Assembly: GCF_019042655.1 (NCBI RefSeq)
Contig: NZ_JAHPZO010000005.1
Coordinates: 176,196-240,195, forward strand
Length of the DNA: 64,000 bases
Origin: Planococcus sp. CP5-4_YE
GTDB taxonomy: Bacteria; Bacillota; Bacilli; Bacillales_A; Planococcaceae
Direction of reading: 5' to 3'
Positions 57,156 through 64,000 of the stretch are shown here, piece by piece. The notes under the pieces are model-generated. The model was not told the DNA's origin and ran no database searches. It was given only the letters and a program-made list of their open reading frames with translations. Every line of letters starts with the position of its first letter. Positions within the stretch are counted from its first letter, which is position 1. The position numbers and the translations under genes are program-made.

Positions 57156-57169
57156 TTTGCCCCCTCCTG

Positions 57170-59329
57170 TTAGTCGTTTTGCTCGAGCAACTTCTTCAAA
57201 GCATCAGCCATTGCCGTGTTTTGCGGCGGCTCATCTTGCTTCTTCAAGTACTTATTAACATCTTTCTTGTTCGCTTTCGATTGTCCTGCTTTTTTGCGTT
57301 TTTCAAATGCAGACAATTTTTCACGGTGTCCGCATTTACATACGAACATTTTATTGTCGCCATCTCCCACCATGTCCATGCGCTTATGGCAGTTCGGGCA
57401 GCGGGCATTGGTCTGCATCGAGACATTTTTCTTGAATCCGCATTCGCGGTCTTGGCACACGTGCATTTTGCCGCGCTTGCCGTTCACTTCAAGTAAAGGC
57501 TTGCCACAATCCGGACACATTTTGCCGGTGATGTTATCGTGCTTGAATTTTTGGTCGCTCGATTTGATCTCAGCGACCGATTTTTTCGAAAACGCGACCA
57601 TTTCTTTCATGAACTGTTCTTTCTTCAGCTGGCCTTTGGCGATTTTCGTCAATTGCGTTTCCCAGTCCGCCGTCAATTTCGGCGACTTCAAATCTTCAGG
57701 GACAAGATCCAATAGCTGGCGCCCTTTTGACGTAATCGTCAAGTCCTTGCCTTTTTTCTCAATTAAAAAGCTATTGAACAACTTGTCGATGACGTCTGCT
57801 CGCGTGGCGACAGTGCCCAGGCCGCCAGTTTCACCTAATGTCTGGATCAGTTCTTTCGATTCCCCTGCCATGAATTGGGCCGGATTTTCCATCGCGCCGA
57901 GCAAGGTTCCTTCATTGAAGAATGCAGGCGGCTTGGTTTTGCCTTCCGTCAAAGTGATGCCTTTCAATTCGACGGTCTGGTCTTTTTCGAATGGCGGCAA
58001 AGTCGACTCGCCTTCCTCGTCAGCATCCTTATAGACACGTTTCCAGCCTTCATTGCGGATCGTGTTGCCTTTTGCCTGGAAGGTCTCACCAGAGACATCT
58101 AGCGTGACGGTCGTCCGGTCGTATTCGTGCTGAGGCATAAATACAGCGAGGAACCGGCGGACGATCATATCATAGAGCTTGTATTCCTTGTCACTCAATT
58201 CATGGAGCATCGGTGTTTCTTCAGTCGGGATAATGGCATGGTGATCCGATACTTTGGCATCGTCGATGACGCCTTTTTGCGGAACCCCTGCACTTTTCAA
58301 TGCTGTGTTTGCAAGCGAACGATATTCCCCTACCTGCACCGCTTTGATGTGCTCTTTCAAGGTGCCTTTCATATCGCTCGTTAAATGCTTCGAGTCCGTC
58401 CGCGGATAGGTAACGATTTTATAGCGTTCATAAAGGTTCTGCAAAGTATTGAGCGTTTCTTTGGCAGACCAGCTATAGCGTTTATACGCTTCCTTTTGCA
58501 ATTCGGTCAAATCGAACAATGGTGGCGCCGGTTGTTTTTTCGGCGTGATTTTGACGTCTGTCACTTTGCCTTTATTCGCCGTATCGAGCTTGGCGAATAA
58601 ACGGTCGATTTTCTCTTTGTCGAAACTCTGGGCCGATTTCCCGTCCGTCCAAGTAAATGAAGCTTTATCACTGATTGCTTGAAGACCGTAATAAGGCTTC
58701 GGTTGAAAATTGCGGATATCCTGTTCGCGCTGCGCAATCATCGCGAGCGTCGGTGTCTGCACGCGCCCTGTCGATAATTGGGCATTATGCTTCACTGTCA
58801 AGGCACGCGTCGCGTTAATCCCGACGACCCAGTCAGCTTCTGCGCGGGCGACCGCCGCCTGGAATAAGCTTTCATATGCTTTGCCGTCTTTCAGGTTTTG
58901 GAAACCGTCTTTGATCGCTTTATCGGTGACAGAGGAAATCCATAGCCGCTTCGCCGGCTTATTGACTTTCGCTTGTTCCAAAATCCAGCGGGCGACCAGC
59001 TCCCCTTCGCGCCCTGCATCGGTCGCGATGATGACTTCCTTTACATCTCCGCGATTTAGCTGCGCTTTGACCGCATTGTATTGCTTCATGGTCTGTTTGA
59101 TCGGCACCAATTTGAACGGCTCCGGAAGAATCGGCAGGCTTTCCATCTTCCATTCCTTCAAGTCATTATTGTATTGTTCCGGCTGTGCATGTGTCACTAA
59201 ATGGCCAAGTGCCCACGTGACGATATATTGTTTGCCTTCCAAAAAACCGTTTCCTTTTTGAGAACATCCAAGAACTCGCGCAATATCGCGCGCGACGGAT
59301 GGCTTTTCTGCAAGAACTACTGATTTCAT
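57170..59329 (-). CDS. topB: DNA topoisomerase III
   Basis: A 719-residue type IA topoisomerase. It has an N-terminal TOPRIM domain (VVLAEKPSVARDIA, then IIATDAGREGELVAR), the active-site tyrosine in YKIVTYPRTDSKHL near residue 310, and two C-terminal zinc-ribbon motifs (CPDCGKPL...CQDRECGF and CPNCHKRM...CKCGH). It decatenates DNA at forks and during recombination. Length matches chromosomal TopB of Bacillales. Confidence 0.95.
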   Translation of the reverse strand: MKSVVLAEKPSVARDIARVLGCSQKGNGFLEGKQYIVTWALGHLVTHAQPEQYNNDLKEWKMESLPILPEPFKLVPIKQTMKQYNAVKAQLNRGDVKEVIIATDAGREGELVARWILEQAKVNKPAKRLWISSVTDKAIKDGFQNLKDGKAYESLFQAAVARAEADWVVGINATRALTVKHNAQLSTGRVQTPTLAMIAQREQDIRNFQPKPYYGLQAISDKASFTWTDGKSAQSFDKEKIDRLFAKLDTANKGKVTDVKITPKKQPAPPLFDLTELQKEAYKRYSWSAKETLNTLQNLYERYKIVTYPRTDSKHLTSDMKGTLKEHIKAVQVGEYRSLANTALKSAGVPQKGVIDDAKVSDHHAIIPTEETPMLHELSDKEYKLYDMIVRRFLAVFMPQHEYDRTTVTLDVSGETFQAKGNTIRNEGWKRVYKDADEEGESTLPPFEKDQTVELKGITLTEGKTKPPAFFNEGTLLGAMENPAQFMAGESKELIQTLGETGGLGTVATRADVIDKLFNSFLIEKKGKDLTITSKGRQLLDLVPEDLKSPKLTADWETQLTKIAKGQLKKEQFMKEMVAFSKKSVAEIKSSDQKFKHDNITGKMCPDCGKPLLEVNGKRGKMHVCQDRECGFKKNVSMQTNARCPNCHKRMDMVGDGDNKMFVCKCGHREKLSAFEKRKKAGQSKANKKDVNKYLKKQDEPPQNTAMADALKKLLEQND

Positions 59330-59445
59330 AAGTTAAAACCCCTTTTCTACAGCGTCTAGTATAGCATCTTCTCCCCGGTCTTGTGGAGGAAGCGCATTTG
59401 ATTGGCCTTATGCCTTTTTCCAACTAAGCTTGTTATTCTGGCCGT

Positions 59446-59473
59446 AAAAAAACCTCCCGAGGGAGGTTTTTTT
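59446..59473 (-). terminator. terminator of the FMN reductase gene
   Basis: AACCTCCC / GGGAGGTT stem with T7 on either side; the A/T tract starts within the stop codon of the gene. Confidence 0.9.
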
Positions 59474-60041
59474 AGTGATCATCGATATCGAGTGTTTCTT
59501 TCGAAAGATGAGTGCTCATTTCTGCGTATTGCACAAAGACCCGGGCAAGTTCGCGCAGTCGGTCATGGACATCGTCATTGATGATGGCGTTCGTATCATC
59601 GAAATGGCTGGTATGCGTATAGACGTAGTTCGGCGTCACGAGGCAACGGAAATAATCAAGAATCGGTTTCAGCTGATTCTCGATGACCAAGTGATGCTGA
59701 TACGTGCCGCCATTCGCGACGATTGACACCGGTTTATAGCGCATCGTCCGCGGATGCAGCATATCGAATGCATTTTTCAAGACGCCTGGAATCGAGCCTT
59801 GGAAAATTGGCGAGGCCATAATATAACCATCCGCGTCTTCAAACCGCTGAACCATCTCACGCATGCTGTCGTTGTATTCCGCATTCGGGCGGCCATCGAC
59901 AAATTGATGTTCATACTCGCTCATGCTCAAAATGCTCAATTCCATCTCCGGATTCTCTCGCTCGAGATAGACTTTGACCTGTTCCAATACAGCGCCGGTC
60001 TTGCGCCCAAGTATCGTTCCATCCACTAATAAAATCTTCAT
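59472..60041 (-). CDS. NAD(P)H-dependent FMN reductase
   Basis: A 189-residue flavodoxin-fold enzyme. LLVDGTILGRKTGAVLEQV binds the FMN phosphate, and DADGYIMASPIFQGSIPGVLKNAFDML is the characteristic PxYxxSxPxxLKNxxD loop of the NADPH-dependent FMN/azoreductase family. Physiological acceptor unknown. AAGGAGG precedes the ATG. Confidence 0.88.
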   Translation of the reverse strand: MKILLVDGTILGRKTGAVLEQVKVYLERENPEMELSILSMSEYEHQFVDGRPNAEYNDSMREMVQRFEDADGYIMASPIFQGSIPGVLKNAFDMLHPRTMRYKPVSIVANGGTYQHHLVIENQLKPILDYFRCLVTPNYVYTHTSHFDDTNAIINDDVHDRLRELARVFVQYAEMSTHLSKETLDIDDH

Positions 60042-60195
60042 GATCCTGAATCCTCCTTGACTACGTATAAGCAGGCAGCGGTTTCCACTGCCTTTTTCCT
60101 ATTGATTGATCTGGTGCAGTGTATCCTGCAGCTATTGTTTATCATAGCAAAGACACATTCCCCGTGCGTATCGATAGGGCTTATAATGAAAGATT

Positions 60196-62031
60196 TCATT
60201 CTTTAGTCTGAGAATCTTTTTTGATGCGTTTTGTTTCCAAGCGCTCCTGGATGCGGTCGGAATCCCGTTCCGGCCCAGTGAAGCTAATAACGGTATCGCC
60301 TTGCTTCGGTTCCAGCACTTTATCGGACGTGAAGAACTCGATGTTTCCTTGCGCCGTTTCAATGAATAACGGAATCGTATTGGCTGACCATCTCTTATTG
60401 AATTCTTCATAAGTGAAGCGCTCAGTCAATTTTGTGGAACGGATGGCGTAGCCTTGCTCTTCTTTCTCATCAAGCACGTGAATATTCCAATCTTCTGTGA
60501 AAAGGATCCGCCCGCTTAATGAGGAATGGAAATCAGCAGGATCCCCTTGGTGAAGCGCCGTCTGGAACAAATTGATGCGCCCCATTTCCGGCACGAAGTT
60601 ATTGACGACCAGCGCGTTGAACGAATCCGTCTCCGACGCGACGATCATTTTCTCGTAAGGCGTCAAATCCACTTCGTATTCCGTGTGCTCAGAAAGTATG
60701 TTCCCGACATAAGTCTTGATGCCGATTTGACGCGCTTTTTGCAAGCGGCCCCAGGAATCATCGACGAGCAGCACGTTTTTATCCATATCGTAAAGGGCTT
60801 TCGCCATCGCAGTCGTGAACCTGCTGGCCCCGATGATGATAATCCCCGGATCTTCCGCTGAGGCCAAGCCCAATTTGCGGCCGACCCACGTAATGGAAAA
60901 TCCATGTGCAACTACTGTAGAAAAGACGAGCGCAAAGGTTAGCGCGGTCAGAAGTTCCGCGTCCTCGAACCCGGCATCCAATAAGACGTTGGCGAAATAA
61001 CCAGAAACCGTCAGTGCAACAATGCCTCGAGGGGCAATCCAGCCGACCAAGGCTTTTTCCTGCCAGCTCAAGTCGGTGCCGATGGTCGACAACCAGATAG
61101 ACAAGGGCCGGACGATAAACAACATGACCAAGACAAATGAAATGATTGACCAATTGAAGATTTCAAACAGCACATCCATGCTGAGTGAAGCCGTCAGCAT
61201 CATGAAGACACTGGAGATCAACAGGATGGACATCGTCTCTTTAAAATGCCGCATATCGTTGATGGAGGAGATGTTCATATTGGCCATGACCATCCCCATT
61301 GCGGTTACTGCAAGCAAGCCGGTTTCGTGCATCACGATATCCGAGATGACAAATGTCAACAGCACGACGCCGAATACCATCGGCGATTTAAGGAATTCCG
61401 GAATTTGGCCACGTTCGAACATCCAGCCCATTCCAAGGCCTGCCCCGGCACCGATGACCGTTGCGAACAAGGAAGCCAAGAAGAACAGGCCGAATGCAGC
61501 CGCTGTGACATCCCCTTCTGCAAATAACACGAATTGAAATGCAAACAAAGCCAATAATGCACCGAACGGATCGACGATAATGCCTTCCCATTTCAATAAA
61601 GCTGCAGGACGGGCTTTTAGTTTAGCTTGGCGAAGCAGCGGCATGATGACAGTCGGCCCTGTTACGATGAACAAGCCACCGATGACAAATGACACCGCCC
61701 ACGAAAGGCCGGCGACATAATGGGAAGCCAAAGTGCCTCCCGCCCAGGCAAGCAAAGCGCCGAATGTAACGATCCGCCACACCGGCTTATTGAACCCTCG
61801 GATCTCCTTGAAATTCAAGTTCAAGCTGCCTTCAAATAGGATGATGGCAACGGCAAGCGACACAAGCGGCCGGAACAAATCCCCGAAACTTTCTTCCGGG
61901 GAAATCACGGCGAATATAGGGCCTATCAACAACCCGGCAATCGACATCAACACAATCGCTGGAAGGCGGAGACGCCAGGCGATCCATTGTGACAGAACGC
62001 CGAGGAAAATAATTAACATGATATCGAACAA
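60196..62031 (-). CDS. cation:proton antiporter with C-terminal TrkA-N domain
   Basis: A 611-residue protein (615 if started at 62043). Twelve or so helices span residues 1-390, with GTVFIVTGPTVIMPLLRQA-like ion site (FIVTGPTVIMPLLRQAKL) and WIAPRGIVALTVSGYFAN; then a Rossmann TrkA-N domain, GIIIIGASRFTTAMAKAL, and a TrkA-C-like end. This is the NhaP2/KefB-like plan, with nucleotide or NAD control of the channel. The start is unclear: the first ordinary start codon is TTG at 62031, poorly placed, while AAGGAAG has ideal spacing to an ATC at 62043. Confidence 0.85.
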   Translation of the reverse strand: MFDIMLIIFLGVLSQWIAWRLRLPAIVLMSIAGLLIGPIFAVISPEESFGDLFRPLVSLAVAIILFEGSLNLNFKEIRGFNKPVWRIVTFGALLAWAGGTLASHYVAGLSWAVSFVIGGLFIVTGPTVIMPLLRQAKLKARPAALLKWEGIIVDPFGALLALFAFQFVLFAEGDVTAAAFGLFFLASLFATVIGAGAGLGMGWMFERGQIPEFLKSPMVFGVVLLTFVISDIVMHETGLLAVTAMGMVMANMNISSINDMRHFKETMSILLISSVFMMLTASLSMDVLFEIFNWSIISFVLVMLFIVRPLSIWLSTIGTDLSWQEKALVGWIAPRGIVALTVSGYFANVLLDAGFEDAELLTALTFALVFSTVVAHGFSITWVGRKLGLASAEDPGIIIIGASRFTTAMAKALYDMDKNVLLVDDSWGRLQKARQIGIKTYVGNILSEHTEYEVDLTPYEKMIVASETDSFNALVVNNFVPEMGRINLFQTALHQGDPADFHSSLSGRILFTEDWNIHVLDEKEEQGYAIRSTKLTERFTYEEFNKRWSANTIPLFIETAQGNIEFFTSDKVLEPKQGDTVISFTGPERDSDRIQERLETKRIKKDSQTKE

Positions 62032-62144
62032 TAAACTGTCGATGGCATCTCACTTCCTTTTTTCATTTTTTGTTATTATAAAGGAGTTGTAGTGCGCAAT
62101 GAAAGCGAGAAGCCGAGCGTATCCATTTAAATTTTCTCTACTTG

Positions 62145-62153
62145 TGGTACAAT
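62145..62153 (+). promoter_or_regulatory. extended -10 promoter of the SE1832/ABC-F unit
   Basis: TGG TACAAT is an extended -10 (TGnTAnaaT); TTTAAA 16 bases upstream can act as a weak -35. The gene starts about 25 bases later. On the other strand TATAAT at 62075-62080 probably serves the antiporter gene. Confidence 0.55.
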
Positions 62154-62178
62154 ACAGAGAAAAACTAGGGTGATTTTG

Positions 62179-62361
62179 TTGAACAAGCAGGAAATCGAAT
62201 ACGCCATCGCCGAACTGAAGAGCGATTACGTACGCCAACAGGGTGATATTGAAAAACTAGAAACGACCGGCCACACAAAAATGGTCGACAAAGCCGAGGA
62301 ACGGCTTGAAAAAATGGAACAGCGTCTTGCGGAATTAAACAAAAAACTCGCGGAACTTTAA
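62179..62361 (+). CDS. SE1832-type small coiled-coil protein
   Basis: A 60-residue protein, MNKQEIEYAIAELKSDYVRQ then LEKMEQRLAELNKKLAEL, with heptad-like leucines and strong charge, predicted to be an antiparallel helical hairpin. It fits the small family that NCBI calls SE1832. Starts are GTG 62170, TTG 62176 or TTG 62179; I take the last because AGGGTGA stands at normal distance. It lies 37 bp before an ABC-F gene with a terminator in between. Role unknown. Confidence 0.75.
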   Translation: MNKQEIEYAIAELKSDYVRQQGDIEKLETTGHTKMVDKAEERLEKMEQRLAELNKKLAEL

Positions 62362-62375
62362 CCGCGGTTTTTTTT
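62349..62375 (+). terminator. terminator/attenuator before the ABC-F gene
   Basis: CGCGG / CCGCG stem with an 8-base loop and T8. The left arm lies inside the last codons of the small upstream gene, so ribosomes finishing that gene would cover it. Confidence 0.7.
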
Positions 62376-62398
62376 ATGGAAAGTGGAGGAACACATAA

Positions 62399-63964
62399 AT
62401 GAGTTTATTAACAGTAGAAAACCTAAGCCACACATTCGGTGACCGTACCTTATTCAATGATATTTCGTTTCGGTTAGTCGAAGGAGAACATGTCGGACTC
62501 GTCGGGGCAAACGGCGTCGGCAAATCGACATTGATGAATATTTTGACCGGCAAGCAAATTCACGATGGCGGCAAAGTCGAATGGCAGCCGAAGACCCATT
62601 ACGGCTATTTGGACCAGCATACGCAACTCGCGCCAGGACGCACCATCCGCCAAACTTTGCAGGATGCCTTCTTGCCACTTTACGAAAAAGAAAAAGAATT
62701 GAATGACATCGCCATGCAAATGGGCGAAGCCGATCCGGAACAGCTCGAAACTTTGCTCGAGCAGATGGCTGAAGTGCAGGATGCGCTCGATGCCGGTGAT
62801 TTTTATACATTGGATGTCAAAGTCGATGAAATCGCACGCGGGCTCGGGCTCGATGCCATCGGACTTGAACGCAACGTCGAATCGCTTTCAGGCGGCCAGC
62901 GCACCAAGCTTTTATTGGCGAAGCTATTGCTGGAAAAACCGAAAGTGCTTCTGCTGGATGAGCCGACCAACTATCTGGATGAAGAACATATCCAATGGCT
63001 CGTCAATTACTTGAAAAACTATCCGCATGCTTTCCTTTTGATCTCGCATGATACGGAATTCATGAGCTCGGTAACAGGCGTTATTTTCCACTTGGAATTC
63101 TCACGTTTAAACCGTTACACTGCGTCTTACGAAAAGTTCATCGAGCTTGCTGAGTTGGCGAAAAAGCAGCATCTTGAAGCTTACGAAAAACAAGAAGACA
63201 TGATCAAAAAAACTGAGACCTTTATCGCGAAAAACAAAGCACGCGCTTCGACTACCGGACGCGCAAAATCCCGCCAGAAGCAATTGGACCGCATGGATCG
63301 CATCGAAAAACCGGAAATGGCGGCCAAACCGCAATTCGCCTTCAAGGAAACGCGCAGCCCAAGCCGTTACGTTGTTGAAGCAGAAGCGCTCCGCATCGGT
63401 TACGACAAGCCGCTGTTGCCGCCGTTGTCGTTCATGATTGAACGCGGTGAAAAAATTGCGCTTGTCGGCATGAACGGAGTGGGGAAATCGACTTTGCTAA
63501 AGACAATGCTTGGCAAAATCAAGCCGCTTGATGGCGACGTCATTCGCGGCGAATACTTGACGCCTAGCTATTTCGAGCAGGAAGTCAAAGCACCGACGCA
63601 CCGCCCGATCGATGAAATCTGGGATGCGTATCCTTCGATGGATCAGGGGCAAGTGCGCGGCGCCCTTGCCCGCACTGGGTTGAAGAGCGAACACATCGGC
63701 CGCCCGATGAACCAATTGAGCGGCGGAGAGCAAGCGAAAGTGCGTTTATGTAAGTTGATGCTTGAAGAAAGCAACTGGCTGATCTTCGATGAACCGACGA
63801 ATCACTTGGACATCGATGCGAAAGCCGAACTCAAGCGTGCGATGCAAGCTTATAAAGGCACGATCGTTCTCGTCAGCCACGAACCGGATTTCTACGACGG
63901 TCTTGCCACCAAAGTGTGGAACGTGGAAGACTGGATCGAAGCCGGCAAGCAAACTCAAGAGTAA
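62399..63964 (+). CDS. ABC-F family ATPase (YfmM-like)
   Basis: A 521-residue protein with two ABC domains and no membrane part. Domain 1: GANGVGKSTLMN, LSGGQRTKLLLAK, VLLLDEPTNYLDEEH; the linker (about residues 235-310) is helical and basic; domain 2: GMNGVGKSTLLK, LSGGEQAKVRLCK, WLIFDEPTNHLD. ABC-F proteins act on the ribosome as translation factors or antibiotic-protection proteins. The N-terminal MSLLTVENLSHTFGDRTLFN closely resembles YfmM of B. subtilis. Linker length is ordinary, so housekeeping is likelier than resistance. Confidence 0.92.
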   Translation: MSLLTVENLSHTFGDRTLFNDISFRLVEGEHVGLVGANGVGKSTLMNILTGKQIHDGGKVEWQPKTHYGYLDQHTQLAPGRTIRQTLQDAFLPLYEKEKELNDIAMQMGEADPEQLETLLEQMAEVQDALDAGDFYTLDVKVDEIARGLGLDAIGLERNVESLSGGQRTKLLLAKLLLEKPKVLLLDEPTNYLDEEHIQWLVNYLKNYPHAFLLISHDTEFMSSVTGVIFHLEFSRLNRYTASYEKFIELAELAKKQHLEAYEKQEDMIKKTETFIAKNKARASTTGRAKSRQKQLDRMDRIEKPEMAAKPQFAFKETRSPSRYVVEAEALRIGYDKPLLPPLSFMIERGEKIALVGMNGVGKSTLLKTMLGKIKPLDGDVIRGEYLTPSYFEQEVKAPTHRPIDEIWDAYPSMDQGQVRGALARTGLKSEHIGRPMNQLSGGEQAKVRLCKLMLEESNWLIFDEPTNHLDIDAKAELKRAMQAYKGTIVLVSHEPDFYDGLATKVWNVEDWIEAGKQTQE

Positions 63965-64000
63965 ACCAAACCAAAAACCCGCTGCACACATAATTTCATG

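Overview
The window reads as chromosome of a low-to-moderate GC Firmicute of the Planococcus / Planomicrobium type (Bacillales, Planococcaceae). Most genes have clear Bacillus subtilis counterparts and run in the familiar order fadF - argS - ywiB - speB/speE - ywhD - ywhB - ywgA - ywfO - lipL - hemQ - ywdK - ywdI - ung - pdxK. Ribosome binding sites are strong (AGGAGG type), terminators are U-tailed hairpins, and intergenic regions carry families of hairpin-forming repeats. No rRNA, tRNA, CRISPR array, prophage or transposase gene was seen. The assignment to genus is inference from gene content.

Layout. 1-800: start of an unidentified gene leaving the window, then repeat-rich DNA. 0.8-9.1 kb (minus): a beta-oxidation type operon mmgA - mmgB - acd - acd - tetR (fadR-like) - icmF, with a CcpA cre site in front. 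9.5-11.7 kb: fadF with a FadR-type operator inside its promoter. 12-22.1 kb (minus): a twelve-gene cobalamin salvage operon btuF - btuC - btuD/cbiZ fusion - cbiB - cobD - cobU - cobS - cobC - cobU-like - pduO - cblT - cblS, behind a cobalamin riboswitch with its own terminator; about 430 bp of repeats separate the switch from btuF. 22.1-24.2 kb: argS and ywiB. 24.4-25.7 kb: a sodium/proton antiporter. 25.8-27.8 kb: polyamine genes speE-speB. 28.3-37.9 kb: housekeeping genes on both strands (ywhD, tautomerase, ywgA, ywfO, lipL, hemQ, two unknown membrane proteins, ywdK, ywdI, ung, pdxK, yojF-bshB2).

38-48 kb is more mosaic: an AT-rich yjiH-type membrane protein, threonine dehydrogenase, a cystine-type ABC importer, the broken 3' end of a YfcC-type transporter, a dipeptide epimerase divergent from an M20 amidohydrolase, a block of 216-bp tandem repeats, then kbl. 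tdh and kbl, two steps of one pathway, are split by this block. 48.2-50.1 kb: a MarR regulator and a YhgE/Pip membrane protein, with a palindromic operator over their promoter. 50.2-52.4 kb: a secreted zinc metalloprotease. 52.6-55.8 kb: yrrT - luxS - mccA - mccB, linking S-adenosylhomocysteine recycling to cysteine synthesis. 56-64 kb: yczE-type membrane protein, Cys-tRNA(Pro) deacylase, topoisomerase III, FMN reductase, a second antiporter with a TrkA-N domain, and an SE1832-type small protein in front of an ABC-F ATPase.

How the parts fit: IcmF is a coenzyme-B12 enzyme, and the salvage operon 8 kb away makes that cofactor from imported corrinoids, alpha-ribazole and ATP. IcmF feeds butyryl-CoA into the acyl-CoA dehydrogenases, hydroxybutyryl-CoA dehydrogenase and thiolase of its own operon, and FadF probably takes part in electron transfer from acyl-CoA oxidation. 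No single clearly new system was found. The least explained items are the second, degenerate CobU-like protein, the repeats placed between riboswitch and gene, and the shared hairpin core of the repeat families.
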